Positions 54,468 through 63,112 of a DNA stretch of 64,000 nucleotides are shown here, piece after piece (within the stretch, counting starts at the first letter, position 1; every line of letters starts with the position of its first letter). This stretch comes from CBDCWT01 sp965223305 (GTDB lineage Bacteria; Planctomycetota; Planctomycetia; Pirellulales; Pirellulaceae), in NCBI GenBank assembly GCA_965223305.1, contig CBDCWT010000011.1, forward strand, positions 73,829 through 137,828, written 5' to 3'. The notes beneath the pieces were generated by a model. That model was not told the DNA's origin, did not search any database, and saw only the letters and a list, made by a program, of their open reading frames with translations. A program made the position numbers and the translations under genes.

Positions 54468-57167
54468 TTGGCAAAGGACACCAACAACCCTGATGACCCG
54501 GCAGCTGAGGAACCGGAGGGTGAGGACGGGGCGACTCGGTTGATTGACCAACCGATCGAGGACGAGCTGAAGGACAGCTATCTGACCTATGCGATGAGCG
54601 TCATCGTGAGTCGAGCGTTGCCGGATGTGCGGGACGGATTGAAGCCCTCGCAACGTCGGATTCTGGTCGCCATGAACGACCTCAATCTGAATCCCGGCGG
54701 CCGTACTGCGAAGTGTGCGGGGATCGTCGGTGAGACGATGAAGCGCTACCATCCGCACGGTGATGGTGCGATCTACCCGACCTTGGTGCGGATGGCCCAG
54801 GAGTGGAACACACGCCATGTGTTGATCGACAAGCAGGGGAATTTTGGCTCGGTCGCCGGACTCCCACCAGCTCAAATGCGGTACACCGAGGCGAAGCTGT
54901 CGCCGGTTGCCACGATGATGCTGGACGACCTCAAATTTGACACAGTCGACTACGTACCCAACTACGACGAAAGCCTGAACGAGCCGTCGGTACTTCCTTC
55001 GCGGTTTCCGAACCTGCTGGTCAACGGCGGGATGGGCATTGCGGTCGGGATGGCGACATCCATTCCGCCCCACAATGTGCGCGAGATCTGCGACGCCTTG
55101 ATTCGGGTCATCAACGAGCCGGAAGTCTCGATTGACGAGCTGCTAACCGTCGTCAAGGGCCCGGACTTTCCCACGGGTGGCATCATCTGCGGCACGTCCG
55201 GGATCCGGCGGGGGTACCACACCGGACGTGGTAACGTGGTGGTGCGTGCCCGTGCCCAGATCGTCGAGCGCAGCAAGAACCGATCGCAGATCGTCGTGAC
55301 CGAGATTCCGTACCAGCAATTCCGTGACCGCGTGATCGAGCGGATTGCGGCCCTGGTCAACGGCGACCGAATCAAAGGCATTTCGGGAATTCGCGACGAA
55401 AGCGATCTGAACGAACCGGTGCGGTTGGTGATTGATGTAAAGCGCGACGCCGACCCCGAAGTCGTTCTGAACCAACTCTACCAGTTCTCGCCGCTGCAGG
55501 ACTCATTTTCGATCATCTTGCTGGCTCTAGTTGACGGCAAGCCGCGCACGCTGAACCTCAAGGAACTGCTGCAGGAGTTCATCCGGCACCGCGTCGACGT
55601 CATTCGCCGCCGCACTCAGTTCTTGCTCTCCAAGGCCCGGCAGCGAAAACACACGGTCGAAGGTCTGTTACTGGCCCTAGCGGACATCGACGAGATCATT
55701 CGCATCATTCGCGGCTCCAAGACCCAAGCCGAAGCCAAGGTCGCTCTGATGGAGCACGAGTGTCCCTCCTCGATGCTTCAGCGAGCGCTCGGCGACGAAG
55801 GATTCCAGCGTTTCCAGGAGGAAGTCGGTGTCGCCGACCGTTATTCGTTGTCAGCTGTGCAAGCGGACGCCATTCTCAAAATGACGCTTGGCCAACTGGT
55901 GAATCTCGAACAGGAGAAGTTGTCTACCGAGCACCGGAAGTTGTTGAGCGAGATTGCCGAGTATCTGCGGATTCTGTCTGACCGGCAGAATATCTTGGGG
56001 ATCATCAAGAGCGATTTGGAGGAAATCAAACGCAAGTTCGGTGAAGACCGCAGGACGGAGATCACTGGCGAGGATCTCGGCGACATCGACTTGGAAGACC
56101 TGATCACGGAAGAGACGATGGTCGTGTCGATCAGCCACAACGGTTATATCAAGCGCACACCGGCCAGCGTCTATCGCGCTCAACGTCGTGGAGGCAAGGG
56201 ACTCAAAGGCGCCAAGACGGAAGATGAAGATCCGATCGAACACCTGTTTGTGGCCAGCACACACGCCTACCTGCTTTTCTTTACCAACAAAGGCCGAGTC
56301 TACTGGCAAAAGGTGTACGGTCTGCCTCAGCTCAGCCGGGAAAGCCGGGGGCGGGCAATCGTCAACCTCTTGAACCTTGGCGAAGGGGAGAAGATCACCG
56401 ACTGCCGAGCGGTGCGTGACTTCGACCAACCGGGCCATTTCCTCATGATGGCGACCCAGAGCGGACTGGTGAAGAAGACGCCTCTGGAAGCTTACAGCCG
56501 CCCGCGGACAGGCGGCATTATCGCCATCAAATTACGGGAAAACGACGAGTTGGTCGACGTCGTGGTGACCAAGCCGGGGGATGAAGTGGTGCTGGCAACC
56601 GCCAGCGGAATGGCCATTCGCTTCAAAGAGTCTGATGCGCGCCCGATGGGGCGAAATTCATCCGGCGTGAAAGGAATCCAGCTGACCACCAACGACGTTC
56701 TGGTCGGGATGGTGATTGCCGAACCGGGCGAAACGCTGCTGACGACTTGCGAAAACGGCTATGGCAAGCGGACCCAGTTCGGCCCGGGCGGCGATCCCGG
56801 CGATGATGCCGAGGTAGATGAGTCAGCGGGCGACGACGAAATTGCCTCCGGCGCACGCTATCGCACTCAGCGGCGAGGTGGCAAGGGACTGCGCGACATC
56901 AAAACCACGGAACGCAATGGCTTGGTGGTCAGTATCGCCAGAGTCGTCGACACCGACGAGCTAATGATGATGACTGCTCGGGGAAAGATCCAACGCATCG
57001 CGGCCTCCGAAATCGGTGTCATCGGCCGCAATACACAGGGTGTGCGAATCATGAGTCTGGATGAGGGCGACAAGCTGGCCGCTGTTGTCCGAGTGCCTCG
57101 CGACGATCAGGGCGGTGGAGAACCATCGCCCGAGCCACCCAAGCTTGAAAAGGACGCATCCGAATGA
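54468..57167 (+). CDS. gyrA: DNA gyrase subunit A
   Basis: Breaks and rejoins DNA in gyrase. 899 residues from a TTG start with AAAGGA eight bases before it; no ATG fits. Catalytic Tyr139 is in AQMRYTEAKL. The quinolone region reads HPHGDGAIYPTLVRMAQ: Gly100 stands where Escherichia coli has Ser83 and Pro104 where it has Asp87. The C-terminal pinwheel has the GyrA box QRRGGKG near residue 573, marking GyrA and not ParC, and a second copy near 800. An acidic insert (DDAEVDESAGDDE) precedes the second box. gyrB is not beside it. The stop overlaps ugd by four bases. Confidence 0.95.
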   Translation: MAKDTNNPDDPAAEEPEGEDGATRLIDQPIEDELKDSYLTYAMSVIVSRALPDVRDGLKPSQRRILVAMNDLNLNPGGRTAKCAGIVGETMKRYHPHGDGAIYPTLVRMAQEWNTRHVLIDKQGNFGSVAGLPPAQMRYTEAKLSPVATMMLDDLKFDTVDYVPNYDESLNEPSVLPSRFPNLLVNGGMGIAVGMATSIPPHNVREICDALIRVINEPEVSIDELLTVVKGPDFPTGGIICGTSGIRRGYHTGRGNVVVRARAQIVERSKNRSQIVVTEIPYQQFRDRVIERIAALVNGDRIKGISGIRDESDLNEPVRLVIDVKRDADPEVVLNQLYQFSPLQDSFSIILLALVDGKPRTLNLKELLQEFIRHRVDVIRRRTQFLLSKARQRKHTVEGLLLALADIDEIIRIIRGSKTQAEAKVALMEHECPSSMLQRALGDEGFQRFQEEVGVADRYSLSAVQADAILKMTLGQLVNLEQEKLSTEHRKLLSEIAEYLRILSDRQNILGIIKSDLEEIKRKFGEDRRTEITGEDLGDIDLEDLITEETMVVSISHNGYIKRTPASVYRAQRRGGKGLKGAKTEDEDPIEHLFVASTHAYLLFFTNKGRVYWQKVYGLPQLSRESRGRAIVNLLNLGEGEKITDCRAVRDFDQPGHFLMMATQSGLVKKTPLEAYSRPRTGGIIAIKLRENDELVDVVVTKPGDEVVLATASGMAIRFKESDARPMGRNSSGVKGIQLTTNDVLVGMVIAEPGETLLTTCENGYGKRTQFGPGGDPGDDAEVDESAGDDEIASGARYRTQRRGGKGLRDIKTTERNGLVVSIARVVDTDELMMMTARGKIQRIAASEIGVIGRNTQGVRIMSLDEGDKLAAVVRVPRDDQGGGEPSPEPPKLEKDASE

Positions 57168-58474
57168 GAATCGCTGTGGTCGGAACCGGATACGTGGGGC
57201 TGGTAACCGGAACGTGTTTTGCCGAAAGCGGCAACGAGGTGACCTGTGTCGATATCGACGAAGCCAAGGTCGAGCGACTCAGTCAGGGCCAAGTTCCGAT
57301 CTATGAACCTGGGCTCTCGGAACTCGTCGTTCGAAACGCCGCAGCGGCGCGACTTCACTTTACAACCGACCTCAAATCTGCTGTCGAGCAGGCGCAGCTG
57401 ATTTACTTGGCCGTAGGCACTCCTCAAGCACGAGACGGGTCGGCCGATCTGACGGCCCTGCTGGGTGTTGTCGACAGTCTCGGACCGCACATCTCTCCTA
57501 ATGCGATCGTGGTCATCAAGAGCACCGTGCCGGTAGGCACCAACGCAGAAACGGCGCGCCGCCTAAAAAGAGCGACCGGACGTGACTGTGATGTGGCCAG
57601 CAACCCGGAGTTCCTCAAAGAAGGTGCAGCGATCAACGACTTCATGTTCCCGGATCGTGTTGTTGTCGGAGTCTCCCGCCCAGAAACCGCCGAGGTGCTC
57701 CGTGAGCTCTACGCCCCCTTCCTGCGCACCGAGCGACCTTTTTTGGTGATGTCGCCGGAAAGTGCGGAGCTGACCAAGTATGTCGCCAACGCGCTGCTAT
57801 CGACCAAGATCAGCTTCATCAACGAGATGGCCAACATCTGTGAGCGGATGGGGGGCGATATCAACGATGTCCGGCGCGGAATCGGCCACGATCAACGAAT
57901 CGGCTTTGCCTTTCTGTTCCCAGGAGTGGGTTATGGCGGCAGCTGTTTCCCCAAAGACGTCCGTGCGCTGGCGCGGATGGCCGAGCAGGTGGGAGTGGAT
58001 CCGCTGATCATGAAGTCGGTCGATGAGGTCAATGATAGCCAGAAACGTGTCTTGCTTAGCAGAATCGAAGAACACTTCCAGGGCCAACTGGCCGGTAAGA
58101 CGATTGCGATTTGGGGACTGGCTTTCAAGCCTCGCACGGACGACATTCGCGAGGCACCTGCTTTGGTCATGATCGAGCGACTTTTGGAGCTGGGCGCTGC
58201 GCTGCAGGTTCATGATCCGGAGGCGATGGACAACGTGCGCGCAGAGTACGGCAGTCGGATCAAGTACGGTACTCAGCCGATGGACGTGCTGGAAGCTGCG
58301 GATGCGCTGGCGATCAACACCGAGTGGGGTGAGTTTCGGCATCCCGATTTCGGCGAGATGAAGCGGCGGATGACCAGCCCCGTCGTTTTCGACGGTCGGA
58401 ACCTCTATGACCCGGAGCAGATGAAGAACGAAGGCTTCGTCTACTACTCGATTGGCCGATTACCCATCTTGTAG
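57164..58474 (+). CDS. ugd: UDP-glucose 6-dehydrogenase
   Basis: Oxidises UDP-glucose to UDP-glucuronate with NAD, for envelope polysaccharide. 436 residues with the Rossmann start MRIAVVGTGYVGLVTGTCFAE, the catalytic Cys261 in GYGGSCFPKDV, the central SPESAELTKYVANALLSTKISFINE, and GLAFKPRTDDIREAPA. All are normal for the UDP-glucose/GDP-mannose dehydrogenase family. Coupled to gyrA by an ATGA overlap, an unusual partner. It would use the nucleotide sugars made by such enzymes as those at 43715-46238. Confidence 0.95.
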   Translation: MRIAVVGTGYVGLVTGTCFAESGNEVTCVDIDEAKVERLSQGQVPIYEPGLSELVVRNAAAARLHFTTDLKSAVEQAQLIYLAVGTPQARDGSADLTALLGVVDSLGPHISPNAIVVIKSTVPVGTNAETARRLKRATGRDCDVASNPEFLKEGAAINDFMFPDRVVVGVSRPETAEVLRELYAPFLRTERPFLVMSPESAELTKYVANALLSTKISFINEMANICERMGGDINDVRRGIGHDQRIGFAFLFPGVGYGGSCFPKDVRALARMAEQVGVDPLIMKSVDEVNDSQKRVLLSRIEEHFQGQLAGKTIAIWGLAFKPRTDDIREAPALVMIERLLELGAALQVHDPEAMDNVRAEYGSRIKYGTQPMDVLEAADALAINTEWGEFRHPDFGEMKRRMTSPVVFDGRNLYDPEQMKNEGFVYYSIGRLPIL

Positions 58475-58547
58475 GTTTTCGCGTCCTCGCCAAGTACAAT
58501 GCCAGAGACAGCGTGATCCACCACCGGCAACCTACCGCGACACGACG

Positions 58548-59645
58548 ATGCTGACGACGACTGGCAACCAGCGGCTTTCCGAGCGGTCTTGCCGGCTCAC
58601 GCGCAGGCTCCTTCCGATCCTAATTCTGCTGCCCTGCTTGACGATCTCGGCTGCCGACGGTCATCCCGAACCGCTTTCGGTCCCCGACTCGACCGCCTCC
58701 ACCCAGGCCGAGATGAAACCCTATTCTGAATTCATCGAGCATACGCAGATCGCGATCGAGATGGTCCCCATCCCTGGCGGGAAGTTCCGCATGGGCAGTC
58801 CCCGCGACGAGATGGACCGCGCCGAGGACGAGGGACCTCAACACGAGGTCGAGATTTCGCCTTTTTGGATGGCTAAGTTCGAGACCACCTGGGACGCTTA
58901 TGAAATCTGGACCGACGACTTGGACATCCTGCGGCGAAAGTACTCAAAGATCCAATCTAACCAGCGCGATCGCTTGGCAGACGAGTTTCAGCTGTCCCAA
59001 CCGACCAACCCCTATACCGACATGACCTTTGGGATGGGAAAACGGGGCTTTCCCGCTATCTGCATGACCCAGCACTCGGCGCGGACGTTTTGCAAGTGGC
59101 TCTCGGCAAAGACGGGGCGTTACTACCGGCTGCCCACGGAAGCGGAGTGGGAATATGCATGCCGGGCCGGTACCACGACCGCTTATTCCTTTGGCAACGA
59201 TCCCGGCGTACTTGGCGAGTATGGTTGGTACTACGAAAACAGCGATGATGGCTACCACAAGGTGGGGCGGAAAAAGCCCAACCCGTGGGGACTCTACGAC
59301 ATGCACGGTAACGTCGCCGAATGGGTGCTCGACCAGTATCTGCCGGAGGCTTATGCCGGTCGGCAATCGGTCGCCAATCCCCTTGCCATTCCAACCACCT
59401 TGTACCCGCGAATCGTGCGGGGAGGTGGCTGGGACAGCGATCCCGACGCCCTCCGCAGCGCGGCTCGGAGAGGATCCGACGAGGAGTGGAAGGCACAGGA
59501 CCCCCAGATCCCGCAGAGCATCTGGTACCATACCGACGCCTTGGACGTAGGATTTCGGATCGTCCGCCCGCTGCGGACACCTACCGATGAAGAACAGACA
59601 TCCAAGTGGGATAAGACCGATCCGCTCCAAGTTGATGAAGAGTAG
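58548..59645 (+). CDS. Exported SUMF1/FGE-type domain protein
   Basis: A 365-residue exported protein with a signal segment near residues 18-34 (LLPILILLPCLTISA). The formylglycine-generating-enzyme fold runs from MVPIPGGKFRMGS through YRLPTEAEWEYACRAGT, NPWGLYDMHGNVAEWVLD to IVRGGGWDSDPDALRSAARRG and VGFRIVR. The Cys pair of true sulfatase-activating enzymes is not seen in the C-terminal part, so it is probably one of the many planctomycete SUMF1 relatives without that activity. The ATG at 58548 is used; the frame opens earlier inside ugd. Confidence 0.88.
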   Translation: MLTTTGNQRLSERSCRLTRRLLPILILLPCLTISAADGHPEPLSVPDSTASTQAEMKPYSEFIEHTQIAIEMVPIPGGKFRMGSPRDEMDRAEDEGPQHEVEISPFWMAKFETTWDAYEIWTDDLDILRRKYSKIQSNQRDRLADEFQLSQPTNPYTDMTFGMGKRGFPAICMTQHSARTFCKWLSAKTGRYYRLPTEAEWEYACRAGTTTAYSFGNDPGVLGEYGWYYENSDDGYHKVGRKKPNPWGLYDMHGNVAEWVLDQYLPEAYAGRQSVANPLAIPTTLYPRIVRGGGWDSDPDALRSAARRGSDEEWKAQDPQIPQSIWYHTDALDVGFRIVRPLRTPTDEEQTSKWDKTDPLQVDEE

Positions 59646-59750
59646 AAGTGTGGCGTGACGAACGAAGTTGGGGTCGCACTCGTGTATTGAAGTTGCGATT
59701 TTCGCTGTTTGGCGGGTGTAGACGGACGAACTTGTTGGGTTTTCGTAACC

Positions 59751-59870
59751 CGAAGCGTCAGCGAGGGGAGTTGATGTACCAACACAAGTCATTCCCTCGC
59801 TTACGCTTCGCTCTTCCGATTGAGCCAAGAGCGCAACTTTTGAAACTTACGCTTCGCTCTTCCGATTGAG
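59751..59870. repeat. Inverted repeat plus 24-base direct repeat
   Basis: CGAAGCGTCAGCGAGGGGA (59751-59769) is answered by TCCCTCGCTTACGCTTCG (59793-59810). TTACGCTTCGCTCTTCCGAT and four more bases occur at 59801-59824 and again at 59847-59870. The AGCGTCAGCGAGGGA word is a frequent planctomycete intergenic repeat. It lies between the SUMF1-type gene and the Gfo/Idh/MocA gene, and may serve as transcript end. Confidence 0.75.
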
Positions 59871-59917
59871 TCAACACGGTCCGAGAGCGCAAACCGCAGC
59901 CCAGGGAGAATGAACCG

Positions 59918-61289
59918 ATGACGAACACCTCTTACAACAGCTCATCGCGACGTGAGTTTCTCAAAGACACGGGGCGGATTACCGCCGCCTCGACTCTGGC
60001 CGCGAGCGCTGCCATGCGTGTCCATGCTGCCGAGAGTAACACTATCCAAGTCGCCTTGGTGGGCTGCGGAGGACGCGGCACCGGCGCTGCGGACAACGCG
60101 CTCTCGGTCGACAACGGGCCGATCAAACTGGTCGCCATGGCCGATGTCTTTGAATCAAAGCTCAAGAACAGCTACGACAACTTGAACGAACTTCACGAGC
60201 CGAAGATCAATGTCGCAGAAGACCGCAAGTTTGTAGGCTTCGATGGCTTCAAGAAGGCGATGGAATGCCTGGTACCCGGCGATGTGGTGATTCTGGCCAC
60301 TCCACCGGCCTTTCGTTGGGTACATTTTTCTCACGCGATCCAGCGGGGTCTCAACGTGTTCATGGAGAAGCCGGTCACGATAGACGGGCCGACCAGCCGC
60401 AAGATGTACGAGCTGGGCAGGGAGTCTGTGCAAAAGAACTTGAAGGTCGGCGTCGGCCTCATGTGCCGGCATTGCCAGGCGCGCGGCGAGCTGCTGGAAC
60501 GCATCCAAAATGGAGAGATCGGTGATATCACCATGCTGCGCGCCTATCGTATGGCGGGCCCCACGGGCACGGCGGATACCGGACCCGATCGAGAAGGACT
60601 CACCGAACTGATGTATCAGATCAAGAACTTCCACGGATTCCTATGGGCAAGTGGTGGCGCGTTCAGCGATTTTCTCATCCACAACATCGACGAGTGCTGT
60701 TGGATGAAGGGGGGCTGGCCGGTGCGAGCCAAGGCCAGTGGTGGACGTCACTATCGTGGGGACAGCGTCGACCAAAACTTCGATACTTACGACACCGAGT
60801 ACACCTTCGAAGACGGCACGAAACTGTTCCTAAGCGGCCGCACGATGCCGGGTTGCCACCGCGAGTTTGCCAGCTACGCTCATGGCACCTCCGGGTCGGC
60901 CGTCATTTCCACCTCGGCGCACCACACCAGCCAAGTGCAGGCTCTACCGAGGACACAAGTTCACCAAGCGCGAATTGGCTTGGGAGTTTCCGCCGCCCGA
61001 ACCGAACCCCTATCAACTTGAATGGGACCACTTGATCGCCGCCATTCGTGAAGACCGACCTCACAATGAAGTAGAACGGGGCACGACGGCGAGCTTGGTG
61101 ACCTCGATGGGCCGCATGGCGGCGCACACCGGGCAAATCGTGACCTTGGACGACATTTTGAATGGCGATCACGAGTTCGCGCCCGATGTCGATCAATTGA
61201 CTCTCGACGGCCCGGCGCCGTTGCTTGCCGACGAGAACGGCAAGTATCCGATCCCGATGCCGGGCATCAACACGACGCGCGAGTACTAG
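59918..61289 (+). CDS. Tat-exported Gfo/Idh/MocA oxidoreductase, frameshifted near 60.92 kb
   Basis: About 457 residues once repaired. A twin-arginine signal (SSSRREFLKDTG and a hydrophobic run) precedes the Rossmann domain (ALVGCGGRGTGAADNAL) and the dehydrogenase motif FMEKPVTIDGP, whose Lys is catalytic. After GSAVISTSAH the frame moves by one; the next frame reads TPAKCRLYRGHKFTKRELAWEFPPPEPNPYQLEWDHL and ends GINTTREY, as in homologues. Removing one C of the pair at 60922-60923 restores one frame. Likely an NAD(P)-dependent sugar dehydrogenase acting outside the cytoplasm. A composite repeat starts five bases after the stop. Confidence 0.9.
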
Positions 61290-61293
61290 GCTC

Positions 61294-61458
61294 TGCAATC
61301 CACCAAACTCTGGCGAGTTCGGCTACGCTCCAAATCAGCCGCTGGGCGTTAGCCCACGGTTCCCCAGCGAAACCGACGCATCCGGGGAGGGCTCCCCCTC
61401 TCCGGCCCTTCGGGCCGACTCTCCCCGAGGGGAGAGTGACGAAACATGAAACGACGCG
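61294..61458 (-). repeat. Dispersed composite repeat, copy c (inverted)
   Basis: Reverse-oriented copy of 7012-7179: starts TGCAATCCACCAAACTCTGG, goes through CCGCTGGGCGTTAGCCCAC and GGGCCGACTCTCCCCGAGG, and ends near AAACATGAAACGACGCG. It begins five bases after the oxidoreductase stop and reaches into the frame of the M23 peptidase gene on the minus strand, supplying its last codons. Confidence 0.9.
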
Positions 61459-62997
61459 CTACTCCCAGCGAACCGACCCGTACGTGCAGGTGACCGACGG
61501 CCCGCAACCGGTGTTCGTTCACGCTCTCGACGCGCACGACGTAGTCTCCAGGCTCGGCAAACGTGTGGGTTGTGATCGCGTATCCATTTGGGTCGTGCAT
61601 CCGGCGGTTGCCATCCGAGTGGACGACGACGGGTGCCGTGCCATCACCAAAGTCCCAGCGTTCCTCAGGAACCGTTGTCCTGAAACTCCGTGCCTGGAAT
61701 GTCACGGGGTCGCCCGCGCGGATTCCGAACGTCGGATAGTAGGTTGGGTGTACGGTGGGGGGCAGACGGTCTTGCTGGTCGCGGTCGACGACCTGCACGA
61801 GAGCAAAGTCGTAGCCGACGTTGCCGTTGGCATCAGTGACTTTTACGACCTCGCTATAGCTGCCGGGTTCCGTATAGACACGCTTGACTTGCGCCGTTCG
61901 CTCCCGCGATCCGTCGCCAAGTGTCCACTCGAACTCAAGCGGCTGGTCTCCGGCGGACCACGACTTGCTGGCATCGAGCGTCGCCTGCTCGCCGGTCAGC
62001 AGAAAGTGGTGGGGCCGCGCAACCGCCAAGACCTGCGGCTTGTATTGCTGTTGATAAGCTTGCCAAAGGAACGCGTAGCCTGCCTGCGTGCCCCACTTGC
62101 CAGAAGGCTGGCGCGATTTGATCTCAAAGTGCAGATGCGACCAGCCACCGCTGCCGCCCTCCTTCCCTAGAACTCCGATGGTCTGCCCTCGCGAGACCAC
62201 TCGTCCCGGCTTGATATTAGCACTGATCTCCTTGAGGTGGCTGTAGCGATAGTACCAACCGCGCTCGTCCAATATGTAGACGACGTCATACCGCGATGCC
62301 ACCGGCGTGTTGTCACGGTGGCCGTCCAAAACATCGAGCCCCGCGGAGACGATCAGCCCATCTGTCGCGGCGACGATTTCGACACTCCCTTCGCTGCCGC
62401 CGATATCCAGTCCGGAATGGTAGTAAATTGTTCGTCGCTGGGGATCTTCGCCTCCGTCCACATACGTCGGCACGTTCGCCATCTGGGTCATCGTCGCAAA
62501 CCAGCGCTGTTTGGCGGGATAGCCAAAGGTTGCTGGCCGAACGAGTGGCGACCCGGCAGGCCATAGTCGCAGCCTGGCGTCTTTATCGAGCCCCCACGAA
62601 GCAGGACGCCCATTACTGTTGTAGCCGCCAGTGATCGAACAGTCGATCTGCACACGACCGACCGTGATTGGCAAGTGATATGTTGCGGCGACTAATTCGG
62701 CCGATAGACCGTCCACCTTCACCTGTACCTCAGCCCTCCGCACTGCTGCGCAGATAGAGTCCCGGTGCTCAGTAACCGACACCAATTCAACGTCGACGCG
62801 TTCTCCATTGTGCAGCTCGACCTCGGCCATCTCTCCAATCGAGAGATCGACGACGCGGACCAGCGGCTTCACAATGCGATCGCTTCGGCTCCGACGACAA
62901 GTCCGGACATGCAAACGGTGACGCAGATGGTCCAACCCACCGTCAAGGTCCACGCTTTCACGGCCGGCGCGACGACCGCGCGCAGAACAGTCATCAT
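61349..62997 (-). CDS. Exported M23 metallopeptidase with PKD domains, frameshifted start
   Basis: About 550 residues. From ATG at 62997, with GGAG eight bases upstream, the frame encodes a clear signal peptide (MMTVLRAVVAPAVKAWTLTVGWTICVTVCMSGLVVGAEA split over about 39 codons) and then meets a stop; near 62875 the neighbouring frame takes over with KPLVRVVDLSIGEMAEVEL. The LytM core has HSGLDIGG and SHLHFEI zinc motifs. Two PKD-like domains follow (DASKSW..FEWTLGDGS, and PEERWDFGDGTAP). The last 32 or so codons, from FMFRHSPLGESRPEGPERG on, are read from a dispersed repeat. A peptidoglycan or protein endopeptidase in the envelope is likely. Confidence 0.83.
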
Positions 62998-63112
62998 ACG
63001 AATATCTCCAAAGATCTTTGCTTTCATCACCGCAAACCGTTATCAATGTCAGGCAGCTGTCCGAACCGCCAGCGGACGTCAAACCTACTCCATGTCACGA
63101 GAGAAAGAAACC

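Noticed and set aside
63000..63082. Start of the M23 gene at 63082
   Set aside because: No ribosome-binding site or signal peptide; ATG at 62997 has both, in a frame one base away.
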